A stretch of DNA of 64,000 nt from Rouxiella badensis (GTDB lineage: Bacteria; Pseudomonadota; Gammaproteobacteria; Enterobacterales; Enterobacteriaceae), in the NCBI GenBank assembly GCA_026967495.1, contig CP114060.1, positions 2,604,001 to 2,668,000 on the forward strand, read 5' to 3'. Position numbers and translations under genes: made by a program. The first letter of the stretch is position 1, and every line of letters starts with the position of its first letter. The notes beneath the pieces were generated by a model that did not search any database, was not told where the DNA came from, and worked only from the letters and a program-made list of their open reading frames with translations. Shown in pieces: positions 1-9,463 of this stretch.

Positions 1-211
1 TACGCCGGAGCCTCCACGCCGCTACCGCCGCCGCTAGCCCATAGACCGTGAATACCAGCGCGGACTCGGCAGGGCTGAACCCCATATCGGTAATATGTTT
101 CGACAGAAACGCCATTTCAAAGCCGTCACCGCTCATGAACACGGCGATGGCGATATATCCCCACAGCAGATTGAGCGGTAAACCAAACCAGTGGGCCTGT
201 TTTTTTTGCAT
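1..211 (-). CDS. dalT: Sugar-alcohol MFS transporter, N-terminal part (D-arabinitol/ribitol type), cut by window edge
   Basis: The first ~65 residues of a major facilitator permease, reading leftward out of the window. The start MQKKQAHWFGLPLNLLWGY, then a hydrophobic helix and the VFMSGDGFEMAFLS stretch, match what I recall of the DalT/RbtT family, proton symporters of pentitols in the inner membrane. The ATG at 209-211 has a GAGGAG ribosome site upstream. It lies downstream of the xylulokinase and dehydrogenase genes on the same strand, as expected for a dal operon. The last codons before the edge read WRLRR, whereas the family continues W-x-SGV, which is present one base out of frame. A frameshift near 10-20 is therefore likely. 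Confidence 0.7.
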   Translation of the reverse strand, partial: MQKKQAHWFGLPLNLLWGYIAIAVFMSGDGFEMAFLSKHITDMGFSPAESALVFTVYGLAAAVAAWRLRR

Positions 212-309
212 AGCATGCTCCTCTGGGGAGCGTGGCTCCCTCAGTTTTTGGTTATCAATGAGGTGAATGGGGCGTGGCCGCCCTCGGGTTTTATTGTGAT
301 GTCAGGGGG

Positions 310-1768
310 TTATCGTCTTAGCTCTACCTGCTGTTGATACAGTTTGCGCCAGGTCGCCAGTCGGGACTGCAACACCTGATGGCGTGCGGTGTCCGGCGAG
401 AAAGTCTTTTTGTCAGAGGCTTGCGGCAGACCTTGCTTTGTTCACCGCCTGCGGCCAGCCAACCAAGACGGGCTGCGCCCAGTGCCCCCCGGCCTCGCCG
501 TCCTGATGGGTGGTGATGGTCAGATTAAGCGCGTCGGCAATCAGCTGCGCCCATTCGTCGCTGCGTGCACCGCCACCGACCAGCGAACACTGGCTCAGCT
601 GAGTGCCCGACTGTTTGAGCACGCTCAGCCCGTCGGCCATGCCGAAGGCCACGCCTTCCAGTACGGCATACCCCAGCGCCGCGCGCTGCGTGCTGTGCGT
701 CATGCCGTGAAAAGCCCCGACCGCCAAAGGGTCGTTGTGGGGCGTGCGCTCTCCCGACAAGTAGGGGAGAAACAGCGGTGCCTGCCTTTTTTCGGCCTGA
801 GTGAGTTGGGCCACCTCTGCCAGCAGCGTCGTTTCATGGCTGCCAATCAGCTGGCAATACCAACGCAGCGCGCTCGCCGCCGTCAGCATGACGCTCATCT
901 GATGCCAGCGGTCGGGCAGGGCGTGACAAAAGGCGTGCACCGCGCTGTTTGGATTAGGGCTAAAGCTTGGGTTTACCGCAAACAGTACGCCCGAGGTACC
1001 CAGCGAGATAAACGCATCGCCCGGCTCTACTGCACCAATACCTATGGCGCTGGCGGCATTGTCGCCCCCGCCACCGGCAATAATCACCTCACTGTTTAAC
1101 CCCCACGCGCGGGCAATATCGCGATTGAGCACGCCCGAAACTGCGCTGCCTTCGACTAGCCGCGGCATCTGGTCGCGCGAAAGTCCACAGGCGTCGAGCA
1201 GGGTATCTGACCAGTCACGTTTGGCGACGTCGAGCCACAGTGTCCCCGCCGCATCCGACATATCGGAAACCTTGTCGCCGCTCATCTTCCAGCGTAGATA
1301 GTCTTTTGGCAGCAGTACCGTGGCTATCTGGCTAAAAATTTCGGGTTCATGACGCGCAACCCACAGCAGCTTTGGCGCAGTGAATCCCGGCATTGCCAGA
1401 TTACCCGCTAACTGATGTAGCTGCGGGGCTGCTTGCGTTAGCAGCTCGCACTCTCTGGCGCTGCGCGTGTCGTTCCACAGAATAGCGGGGCGCAGCACCT
1501 CTCCCTCGCGGCCCAGCAGCACCGCGCCGTGCATTTGCCCGGAAAGGCCGATAGCAACAATGTTTGCCCACGCCTGAGGCACCTGGTCGCGCAGTCTGGC
1601 GACCACCTTTTGCGTCGCCTTCCACCAGTCGTCGGGACGTTGCTCCGACCAGTGCGGGCGCGGGCGCTGCACCTCCAGCGCTTCGCCCGCGCTGGCTATC
1701 ACCTTGCCCTCGGCATCCAGCACCAACGCCTTGATTTCCGAGGTCCCTAAATCCAGTCCTAAATACAT
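310..1768 (-). CDS. xylB: Xylulokinase of the D-arabinitol operon (two frameshifts near C-terminus)
   Basis: FGGY-family kinase phosphorylating D-xylulose to D-xylulose 5-phosphate (called dalK in Klebsiella arabinitol operons). The N-terminus MYLGLDLGTSEIKAL is the first phosphate-binding loop; GLSGQMHG, the central GGGGDNAA and the late LVGGGARSDEW are FGGY signatures. The uninterrupted frame stops at 413. The family C-terminus (GALGAARLGWLAAGG, then FSPDTARHQVLQSRLATWR) is recovered in the other frames with stop at 310-312. The first break is at a C6 run at 485-490, where one more base restores EAGGALGAA. The second is near 435-450 by an A/T run. Repaired length is about 485 residues, normal for XylB. 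It is 12 bp downstream of the dehydrogenase gene, in one operon. Confidence 0.9.
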
Positions 1769-1780
1769 GCGCGACTCCTG

Positions 1781-3173
1781 TTAGCCCTGCTTCGCAGACT
1801 CAAGCCATTGATAAACGCCCGCAATCGATTCACGCAGCAGCGTCTCAAATTCGGGTTTAGACGCCAACTCACCGAAAAGTTTACTGTCATGCGCATACTC
1901 GGCGATGGGATCTTTGGCGGAAAACATCTGTTTTACGGCCTGAGAATCTAAAATGCCATCCTGATATTCGTAGGGCAGTTGATTCTGTGCCCAGCGTTGC
2001 ATAAACACGAAGAACAACGCCGGCAGCTGGCTGGTGGCGCGGGGGACATCACCGCGCTGATAACACTCGACCAGGGTTGGGGTGATGAATCCTGGGATTT
2101 TCGAGAATCCGTCTGCCGCAACGCGTTGATTGGTGTCCTGAATATGTGGGTTGCTGAACCGCTCAAGGACCACGTCACGGTAGTCTTTCAGGTCAAGCGG
2201 GCTAGGGGAGAGGCTCGGAATCACGTCTTCGGTGACGTAGCGGTATGCCATCTGACAAATTGACTCGGTTTGAGTGCTCTGATGAATATACCGCTGTCCG
2301 AGAAGCGTACCGGCCCAGGCAATGCAGCTGTGGCTGGCATTGAGGATGCGGATTTTTGCTTCCTCATAAGGCACTACCGATTTCACCATCTCAACGCCTA
2401 CCTTCTCCAGCGCAGGGCGACCGGCGATAAAGTCATCCTCAACGACCCATTGGATAAACGCTTCGGCCATCACCGGTGCCTTATCATCCTTACCGGTCTG
2501 CTCTTTGACGCGCACGGCGACCTCGGGTGATGGGCGTGGAGTGATGCGGTCGACCATGGTATTGGGACAGCGAGCGTTGTCGGCAATCCACTGCAACAAC
2601 GCCGGTTGTTGTCTCAGGGTTAAAAACTGCTGTAGGCCATGATGGAAGCGGTCGCCGTTGTGGCGCAGGTTATCGCAGTTGAGCAGCGTGACGGGCTCGC
2701 CGTTGCTGCGCTGGCGCTGCTGCAAAATATGGCTGATAGCACCATAAACAGTGCGGCAGCCACCCTGTAGGTCGGCGCAAATGTCGGCGTTGTTCTGGTC
2801 AAGATTAAACTGGTTATCGAGATAATAGCCGCTTTCGGTGACGGTAAAGGAGATAACCCGCGTCGCGGATTTCTCGCCCTGCGCAATCAGCTGCGAGAGC
2901 CTCTGCGTCCCAGGGGATGATTTTCTTGACTGAGGTAATGGTTTCATAGGCGCGCTCTCCCGCTGGGGTCACCGTTTCCAACACGTATTCACCGCCCTGA
3001 GCAGACAGATTATTCAGCAACGGCGTGGCGTCGTCGCGAATATTCCCCAGCGCAATCGACCAGTTATTATCACCGGCCTCGATCAGCCGATGCAGATACC
3101 ACGCCTGATGAGCACGGTGAAACGAACCTGCGCCAATGTGCAACCAAACCGCTGAGTGCCAAGAAGTAACCAT
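1781..3173 (-). CDS. dalD: D-arabinitol 4-dehydrogenase (frameshifted)
   Basis: Polyol dehydrogenase of the mannitol dehydrogenase family, oxidising D-arabinitol to D-xylulose with NAD. The start MVTSWHSAVWLHIGAGSFHRAHQ holds the GAGxFHRAHQ nucleotide-binding signature. The C-terminal two thirds carry family blocks such as RVISFTVTESGYYLD and LNASHS. Two overlapping frames are needed: one from 3173 to about 2900, the other from about 2905 to 1781. They join in the IIPWDAEA/LSQLIAQG region, so a one-base shift lies near 2893-2906. Repaired length is about 463 residues, close to Klebsiella DalD (about 455). First gene of the leftward dal operon, with its product feeding the adjacent xylulokinase. 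Confidence 0.88.
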
Positions 3174-3379
3174 AGTTTGCTCCGAAAAGGTAGTGAAGGC
3201 ATTTTGGGCATAAGCTCTTTGTGTGGGCTTTTGCCTGATTGAAGATCAGCTTAAATAAACTTTTGCCCATTAAATGGGCTTTAGCTCACAATATTGTTAT
3301 CTTTTGCTAAATCGACATCACTCAGAATGATGAATCCCGATAAAATGCGCGGCATATACCGCCCGGATGGAGGTCAGAG
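3174..3379 (+). promoter_or_regulatory. Divergent dalD / dalR control region
   Basis: A 206-bp AT-rich gap between the divergent dehydrogenase and SorC-type regulator genes. The regulator start is preceded by a GGAGGTCAG ribosome site at 3368-3376. The repeated words GGGCATAAGCTC and GGGCTTTAGCTC (about 3206 and 3281) could be parts of an operator, but I cannot assign one. The promoter role rests mainly on gene orientation. Confidence 0.45.
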
Positions 3380-4325
3380 ATGAACAAGAATGATAAAAAA
3401 TTGGATCAGGCCGCGCGCGCTGCGTGGATGTATTACGTGGCAGGACAAACGCAGCATGAGATAGCCGAAGCGTTGGGCATCTCACGTCAGGTTGCGCAGC
3501 GGCTGGTGGCCAGTGCGATTGAAAGCGGGTTGGTGAGCGTGCATATTTCGCACTCGGTCGGCAACTGCATGGCGCTCGAAGCCCGCCTGCGCGAGGCTTA
3601 TGGCCTGAGTCTTTGTCAGGTGGTTCCTGCTCAGGGAATGAGTAAGACGGGATTGCTGCACGCCATTGCCGTCGCGGGTGCGCAGGTGATGACCCAGTTT
3701 ATTCGCCGTGAAGCCTCTACGATTATCGGCGTGGGACTCGGGGCGCACCTTGAAGGCGGCTATCGATGAACTTGATGACATTGAACGCCCGCAGCACAGC
3801 TGCGTGTCGCTGATAGGCGCGATTGCCTATGACGGTTCCTGTACCCGTTACGACGTGCCGCTGTTGATGGCCGAGAAAACGCAGGGCCGCTATTTTATCC
3901 TGCCTGCGCCCTTGTTTGCCGACAGTGAGCAGGATCGCGAGGGCTGGTGTCATCACCGTATTTATCGCACCGTCAGCGAGAAAGCCAGCCAGGCCGATGT
4001 CACCTTTACCGGCATTGGCACTATCGGTCCCGACTGCCCGCTGCATCTCGACGGGTTCCTGTCGCTGGAACAGGTCGAAAAACTCAATGCGGTGGGCGCC
4101 GTCGGAGAGATGGTCGGGCATTTCATCGGCGCAGACGGGCAACGTATCGACAGCGAACTCAATGCAAGATTAACCAGCGTGAGCCTGCAACCGAAGGCGG
4201 ATAAACCCGTCATCGCCATGGCCGGCGGCGCGGAGAAACATCTGGCGATGCGCGCGGCATTGCAGGGCGGCTGGGTGAGTGGACTCGTCACCGACGAACT
4301 GAGCGCAATAGCGATGCTCGAATAA
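3380..4325 (+). CDS. dalR: SorC/DeoR-type transcriptional regulator of the arabinitol operon (frameshifted)
   Basis: About 315 residues after repair. Residues 1-60 form a helix-turn-helix (QTQHEIAEALGISRQVAQRLV). The rest is a SorC-type phosphosugar-binding domain: IGVGSGRTLKAAIDEL, the ADVTFTGIGTIGP block and the C-terminal IAMAGGAEKHLAMRAAL. The frame breaks between 3730 and 3742. The N-terminal frame reads GVGLGAHLEGG there, while one base out gives the expected SGRTLKAAID, consistent with one extra C in GGACTCGGGG. Divergent from dalD, as dalR is in Klebsiella, so it probably controls the operon in response to D-arabinitol or a phosphorylated intermediate. The symbol rests on this position. 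Confidence 0.8.
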
Positions 4326-4498
4326 ATCCGTTCAGCCCTCAGGCCATTTGAATCAATACTGGTCCCCGCCACCCGTGCCGCTGCCTTTCAAGACTGTGCT
4401 GGCGTGGAGGCGGTGCTGCAACCGTGTTAAACACGTTGACGTCTGAAAGCCGTGACGTGAGGCAATAGATCGTTGATTTCATCCTTCGTTTTTCATGG

Positions 4499-4520
4499 TT
4501 TTTACATTATTTTTATCCCG
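4499..4520 (+). promoter_or_regulatory. Possible KdpE-like box upstream of kdp
   Basis: The run TTTTTACATTATTTTTATCC followed by CG, about 100 bp before the first small kdp ORF, resembles the T-rich element ending in CCCG that KdpE binds upstream of E. coli kdpFABC, as I recall it. No kdpDE genes lie in this window, so a regulator encoded elsewhere would be required. The rest of 4326-4621 shows no gene. Weak, single-sequence evidence. Confidence 0.25.
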
Positions 4521-4621
4521 CTAATTTGAACCTTTATAAAGCTTTTATCTGCCTGCTCCTATACCTATAGAGTCGTCACGATAACCCACACTATTTATCA
4601 CTGCGGTATAAGGAGTGTTTT

Positions 4622-4738
4622 ATGTGGTTAATATTATTAATGCCGATTGTGATGTTGCTGGCCTATGCCTCATTTGGCGTATTGATCTCCTTTGCAGGAA
4701 ATGTCATCAAGGTTTCATCGGATGAAAAAATAAAGTAA
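4622..4738 (+). CDS. Small single-helix membrane protein before kdpF
   Basis: A 38-residue ORF beginning MWLILLMPIVMLLAYASFGV, with one hydrophobic helix (about residues 2-25) and a short charged tail ending SSDEKIK. An AAGGAG ribosome site lies just upstream (4610-4615). It is followed after 39 bp by kdpF on the same strand, so it probably shares the kdp transcript. I do not recognise the family. It is not KdpF, which follows. It could be a leader peptide, a KdpF-like accessory subunit or an unrelated small protein. Confidence 0.55.
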   Translation: MWLILLMPIVMLLAYASFGVLISFAGNVIKVSSDEKIK

Positions 4739-4777
4739 ATACGGCCCTCAAGTTATTATTTTTATGGAGAGTTAAAT

Positions 4778-4861
4778 ATGGCGATTTCCATATTGGTAAC
4801 GATCACTTTCGCTGTGATTATTTATTTGTTTTATGCCGTAACCCATCCCGATAAGTTTTAA
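4778..4861 (+). CDS. kdpF: KdpF, small subunit of the potassium-transporting ATPase
   Basis: A 27-residue ORF starting MAISILVTITFAVIIYLFYA, a single membrane helix followed by VTHPDKF. Its size, hydrophobic pattern, Y-x-x-x-A ending and position directly before kdpA fit KdpF, which stabilises the KdpABC complex in the inner membrane. A GGAGAG ribosome site precedes the ATG at 4778. Too short for ordinary gene callers. The assignment is by position and general character. Confidence 0.8.
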   Translation: MAISILVTITFAVIIYLFYAVTHPDKF

Positions 4862-4906
4862 AGTGTCGGGATATCTCTGCTTACTTTATTCTGAAGGAGT
4901 CATAAG

Positions 4907-6633
4907 ATGCTACATCTATGGCTGCAAGCTGGACTGGCTCTGTTGGCGACGTTTCTGCTGAGTATTGCAGCAGGTCGATATCTTTCGCGTGTTGTGACCG
5001 ATCAGAAAACGTTGTTGGATCCTCTGTTTAATCCCATTGATAATGTTATCTATAGAATTGTGGGGAAAAACACCTGTAGCCAGCCGATGAACTGGAAAAA
5101 ATACACTATCAATATGTTAGCCACGAATTTGGTTATGGCACTGTTGATTTATCTCATCTTAATATTACAGAACCATTTTCCTCTTAATCCGCTGAAATTA
5201 AGCGGTATGGAACCTTTGCAGGCATTTAACACGGCGATTAGTTTTATTACTAACACCAACTGGCAGAGTTATGCGGGTGAAAATACGCTATCAAACTTTA
5301 GTCAAATGGCTGCGATTACTTTTCCTATGTTTACCTCTGCGGCAACGGGGTTTGTGGTCGCCATTGCCTTTATTCGTGCTTTTTTGGTTCAGGGGGAAAC
5401 GATAATTTAGGGAATTTTTATCGCGACATGACACGTTTTATTACGCGTGTACTCCTGCCGGTGGCCATTATTGCTGCGCTGTTTCTCGTTTGGCAGGGGG
5501 TTCCAGAAACACTGAACGCCAGCACCGTTGTGAATACTGTTCAAGGGGGACATCAGACATTGATTCTCGGTCCGGTTGCCGCACAGGAATCGATTGAAAA
5601 CTTTGGCACCAATGGCGGTGGCTTTTATAACGTCAACGCCGCGCACCCTTTCCAAAACCCTAACCCCCTCACGAATATGGTGCTGTTGTTGCTGATGGCA
5701 AGCTTACCCGCTGCACTAGTGGTGATGTTTGGTTGCATGATTAATAACCGACGTCAAAGCTGGGTTATCTATGGGGTCATGGCGGTGATGTTAATCGGTT
5801 TTTTGATTTTCACCGTACTCCCGGAGCAAGCGGGTACTCCTTTGCTTCAGCAGGCGGGGATCAATCTGCACAGCGGTGTCGGGCAGCCGGGCGGCAATAT
5901 GGAGGGTAAAGAGGTGCGCTTTGGTATCGCGCTCAGTGGGTTATATGCCGCGTATACCACGGCGTTTACCACCGGTAGCGTGAATGCGATGCACGACAGT
6001 CTTACCCCTCTGGGCAGTCTACCGACAATGATACAGATGATGCTGCAATGCGTGTTTGGGGGGAAAGGCGTCGGTTTCCTCAGTTTCCTGATTTATGGCT
6101 TTATCGGCATTTTTGTTGCTGGGTTGATGGTGGGACATACACCCGAATTTATGGGTAAAAAGATAGAAAAACGTGAAATCATTTTGGTGTCGTTGGCGCT
6201 GTTGATCCACCCAATGGTGATTCTTATTCCGTCATCATTATCAATGATTTTACCTTTCGGCGTCTCGGCGTTGAACAATGCCGGCATGCATGGTTACTCG
6301 GAAGTGCTGTATGCCTTCACCTCCGCTGCGGCAAATAATGGTTCAGCCTTTGCCGGACTTAATGCCAATACGCCCTGGTATAACTTATCCATTGCGCTGG
6401 TCATTCTGCTTGGCCGTTATCCTCCGATCATTTTTCTGATGGCCGTTGCGGGGTCGCTGGCAGCAAAACCTACGCTGCCGCCGAGTGTGGGAACCCTACG
6501 CACCGATACTCTGTTATTCGGCGCATGGTGGCTGGCAATGATTTTAATCGTTGGGGCGTTGACCTTCCTGCCCGCGCTCCTGTTAGGGCCAATAGCTGAA
6601 CACTTCGCCATGATCAATCACCAATTGTTCTAG
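4907..6633 (+). CDS. kdpA: KdpA, potassium-binding channel-like subunit of Kdp ATPase (frameshifted)
   Basis: Inner-membrane subunit that selects K+ in the high-affinity KdpFABC pump. The first frame (4907-5410) contains FNTAISFITNTNWQSYAGE, a selectivity-filter repeat of KdpA. The second frame continues with ESIENFGTNGGGFYNVNAAHP, FTTGSVNAMHDSLTPLG and TSAAANNGSAFAGLNANTPW, which supply the remaining filter repeats. The break is at 5404-5409: GETI stops, and adding one A in ATAATTTAGGG gives GETINLGNFYRDM in frame. Repaired length is about 575 residues, against 557 in E. coli. GAAGGAG ribosome site at 4892-4898. Confidence 0.93.
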
Positions 6634-6665
6634 GTCGCAGATTGACGTTCATAGGAGTTGCAGAA

Positions 6666-8735
6666 ATGAAAACAACGTTTGCACTGACTCTGCCTTCCGA
6701 CGCGGCTAAACACGGCGGATACAGCACTGCGCTTTTCCAGCGTGCATTGATCGATTCACTGAAAAAATTTGACCCACGGGTGCAGATCCGTAACCCGGTG
6801 ATGTTTGTGGTCTGGATTGGAGCCTGCATAACGGCTGCACTGACCGTGGATCCGTTACTTTTCGGGCCGTCCCACGCCAGTTCGGGTTACAACGGCATCG
6901 TGACGTTAATTCTTCTTATTACCGTCTGGTTTGCCAATTTAGCCGAAGCGTTGGCGGAAGGGCGTGGCAAGGCCAAGGCGTCATCTTTACGCCATACCAC
7001 CACCACGCTGAGTGCCCGTAAAATATTGGCGGATAACACCTGGGTCACTATTTCTGCGATTGACCTGAAATTAGGCGATCGGCTTAGGGTTGAAAAAGAA
7101 GAGCTGATCCCGATTGACGGGGAAGTCGTGGAAGGCGTTGCCTACGTAGATGAATCCATGATTACCGGTGAATCGGCTCCAGTAATCAAACAATCCGGAT
7201 CGGATCTGGCTTCCTCTGTCACAGGGGGGACTCGGGTGTTGTCCGATTTCTTGATAGTCAAAGTGACGGCATTGCCAGGTAATACCTTTCTTGACCGAAT
7301 GATCCGTTTGGTTGAAGGCGCTAAGCGCCAAAAAACGCCGAATGAGATCGCCTTGACCGTGCTGCTGTCCGTATTGACGCTAATTTTTGTGATTGTCGTC
7401 GCGGCGATTGCGCCTGTAGCCAGTTATCTGCATGCGCAGATTAACGTCGCCGATCTGGTTGCGCTGATTGTTGCTCTAATCCCGACGACGATTGGGGCAT
7501 TGCTGTCAACGATTGGTATCGCCGGTATTGATAGAACGATGCGTTTTAACATGTTAGCGACTTCAGGCAAGGCTATTGAGGCGGCAGGGGATGTGAATAC
7601 GCTGATTCTGGACAAGACGGGGACGATAACCATAGGCAACCGCCAGGCCACGGCCTGTTTAGCCGTGGCGGGGCAAAGTCAGCAGAGCTTGCTTCAGGCG
7701 GCCTATCTCGGCTCGCTGTTTGATTCAACGCCAGAAGGGCAATCAACGATAGCGTACGTGACCCAGCAAGGGGCCAGCGCGGAACCTCAGCAGGAACAGG
7801 CCGTAGGTACCGATTTCTCGGCTGAAACGCGCATGAGTGGGACTGACATGCCGGACGGACGGATTATCCGCAAAGGGGCGGTTGATGCGGTGATCAAATA
7901 TGTGCAGCGCACCTACAACACAGACATTCCGCCCGACCTTCATGCTCTGGCTGAAAGCGTGGCCCTGCGCGGTGCGACCCCGTTGGCGGTCGCTGTAAAT
8001 GGAAAGATATTGGGCATCATCGCCTTATCTGACGTACTTAAGTCGGGTATTCGTGAACGTGCAATACAATTACGCGAGATGGGGATCCGGACTGTGATGG
8101 TCACTGGTGATAACCCGACCACGGCCAGCGTCATCGCCGCCGAAGCAGGACTGGATAATTATATTGCGGAAGCCAAGCCCGAAGACAAACTCAAATTGAT
8201 CCGTAAAGAGCAGGCGCTGGGACGACTGGTCGCGATGAGTGGTGATGGGACGAATGACGCACCTGCTTTGGCACAGGCGGACGTCGGCGTGGCCATGTAT
8301 ACCGGGACCATGCCAGCTAAAGAAGCGTCAAATATTATTGATTTGGATTCAGACCCGACCAAATTATTGGAGTTGGTCAGCATTGGGAAACAAATGCTGA
8401 TTACGCGGGGTGCCTTGACAACGTTTTCTATCGCCAACGATGTTGCCAAGTATTTTGCCATATTGCCAGAGCTGTTTATTGTGGCGTTACCTGGATTATC
8501 TCATCTGAATATCATGGGGTTATCTACACCACAAAGTGCCATTCTCTCCGCGTTGATTTTCAATGCGCTGATTATTCCGGCATTAATCCCGCTGGCATTA
8601 CGCGGTGTTCGATTTATTCCGACCAGCGCAGAGGCGATGTTTTATCGGAACCTGATGATCTATGGCATCGGTGGGCTGGCAGCGCCATTTCTGGGCATCA
8701 AGCTTATCGATCTGTGCTTGTCTCTCGTGATGTAA
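6666..8735 (+). CDS. kdpB: KdpB, catalytic P-type ATPase subunit
   Basis: P-type ATPase (689 residues) energising K+ import. Visible motifs are TGES in the actuator domain, the phosphorylation motif DKTGT with Asp316 (codon at 7611), and GDGTNDAPALAQADVGVAM in the hinge. I chose the ATG at 6666 (MKTTFALTLPSD) because AGGAG lies 8 bp before it; an in-frame ATG at 6642 lacks this. The frame is intact through the whole gene. It lies between kdpA and kdpC with short gaps, in one operon. Confidence 0.97.
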   Translation: MKTTFALTLPSDAAKHGGYSTALFQRALIDSLKKFDPRVQIRNPVMFVVWIGACITAALTVDPLLFGPSHASSGYNGIVTLILLITVWFANLAEALAEGRGKAKASSLRHTTTTLSARKILADNTWVTISAIDLKLGDRLRVEKEELIPIDGEVVEGVAYVDESMITGESAPVIKQSGSDLASSVTGGTRVLSDFLIVKVTALPGNTFLDRMIRLVEGAKRQKTPNEIALTVLLSVLTLIFVIVVAAIAPVASYLHAQINVADLVALIVALIPTTIGALLSTIGIAGIDRTMRFNMLATSGKAIEAAGDVNTLILDKTGTITIGNRQATACLAVAGQSQQSLLQAAYLGSLFDSTPEGQSTIAYVTQQGASAEPQQEQAVGTDFSAETRMSGTDMPDGRIIRKGAVDAVIKYVQRTYNTDIPPDLHALAESVALRGATPLAVAVNGKILGIIALSDVLKSGIRERAIQLREMGIRTVMVTGDNPTTASVIAAEAGLDNYIAEAKPEDKLKLIRKEQALGRLVAMSGDGTNDAPALAQADVGVAMYTGTMPAKEASNIIDLDSDPTKLLELVSIGKQMLITRGALTTFSIANDVAKYFAILPELFIVALPGLSHLNIMGLSTPQSAILSALIFNALIIPALIPLALRGVRFIPTSAEAMFYRNLMIYGIGGLAAPFLGIKLIDLCLSLVM

Positions 8736-8746
8736 GAGGTGGCAAA

Positions 8747-9379
8747 ATGTTGAGTATATTAAGCAGTTCTTTGCGAATTACCGCCGTCACCTGGCTTTTA
8801 TGTGGCCTGGTTTATCCACTTCTGGTGAACGGATTTTCGCAAATAATTTTTCCAGTGCAGGCTAATGGCAGCATCATTACTGACAATAAGGGGAATATGA
8901 TTGGCTCATCTCTGATTGGGCAGAATTGGAGCGGTAACCAGTGGTTTCACGGTCGCGCATCCGCTACCACGGATACTGACCCAAATGATGCGACTAAAAC
9001 GATTGCAGCACCTTACAACGCAGGTAATTCGAGCGGTTCTAACTTCGGTCCGACGAGCCAGGCGTTAAGCGATCGCCTGACCGCCGATCGTAAAGCGTTA
9101 GAGACTGTGCAACCCGAATTGCAGGGAAAAGGATTACCTGCTGATATGTTGACGGCCTCAGCCTCTGGATTGGATCCTGATATCAGCCCGGATAACGCTC
9201 TCTTGCAGGCATCAAGGGTGGCGAAAGCGCGCGCTGTTTCACTGTCGCAAGTGCAGGCACTGATTCTTACCCATATTCAGAAGCCGACTTTCGGTATCTT
9301 TGGCGAACCCAGAGTTAATGTGTTGGCGCTGAATCTCGCATTACAAAACAGTTTCTCAAATGCAGAAGGGAAAAATTGA
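8747..9379 (+). CDS. kdpC: KdpC, accessory subunit of Kdp ATPase
   Basis: 210 residues with one N-terminal membrane helix (LRITAVTWLLCGLVYPLLV). Family blocks are GSSLIGQNW, WFHGRASAT, GSNFGPTSQAL and the C-terminal NVLALNLAL. KdpC stabilises nucleotide binding by KdpB. Start chosen at 8747 (MLSILSSSLRI), after an AGAGGTGG ribosome site that lies next to the kdpB stop. Last gene of the operon: a terminator follows, and the next gene is convergent. Confidence 0.95.
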   Translation: MLSILSSSLRITAVTWLLCGLVYPLLVNGFSQIIFPVQANGSIITDNKGNMIGSSLIGQNWSGNQWFHGRASATTDTDPNDATKTIAAPYNAGNSSGSNFGPTSQALSDRLTADRKALETVQPELQGKGLPADMLTASASGLDPDISPDNALLQASRVAKARAVSLSQVQALILTHIQKPTFGIFGEPRVNVLALNLALQNSFSNAEGKN

Positions 9380-9401
9380 GGTTTTGGAGGGTGTCCGTCG
9401 T

Positions 9402-9435
9402 CCGGTATGCGCGATGAAACGCATACCGGGCTTTT
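9402..9435 (+). terminator. Terminator after kdpC
   Basis: Perfect 10-bp stem CCGGTATGCG / CGCATACCGG with an 8-base loop, followed by GCTTTT. It sits between kdpC and the convergent sotB and ends the kdp transcript. Confidence 0.8.
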
Positions 9436-9463
9436 AGGATTAACGCAAAGCGGTGCAGAAATA

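Noticed and set aside
389..1099. Plus-strand open frame of 236 codons opposite the xylulokinase
   Set aside because: Antisense to a recognised kinase, low-complexity Arg/Gln composition and no ribosome site.
4907..6633. kdpA as a true pseudogene
   Set aside because: The single break is repaired by one A in an A/T run, all selectivity-filter repeats are conserved, and kdpB and kdpC are intact; a sequencing error is more likely.
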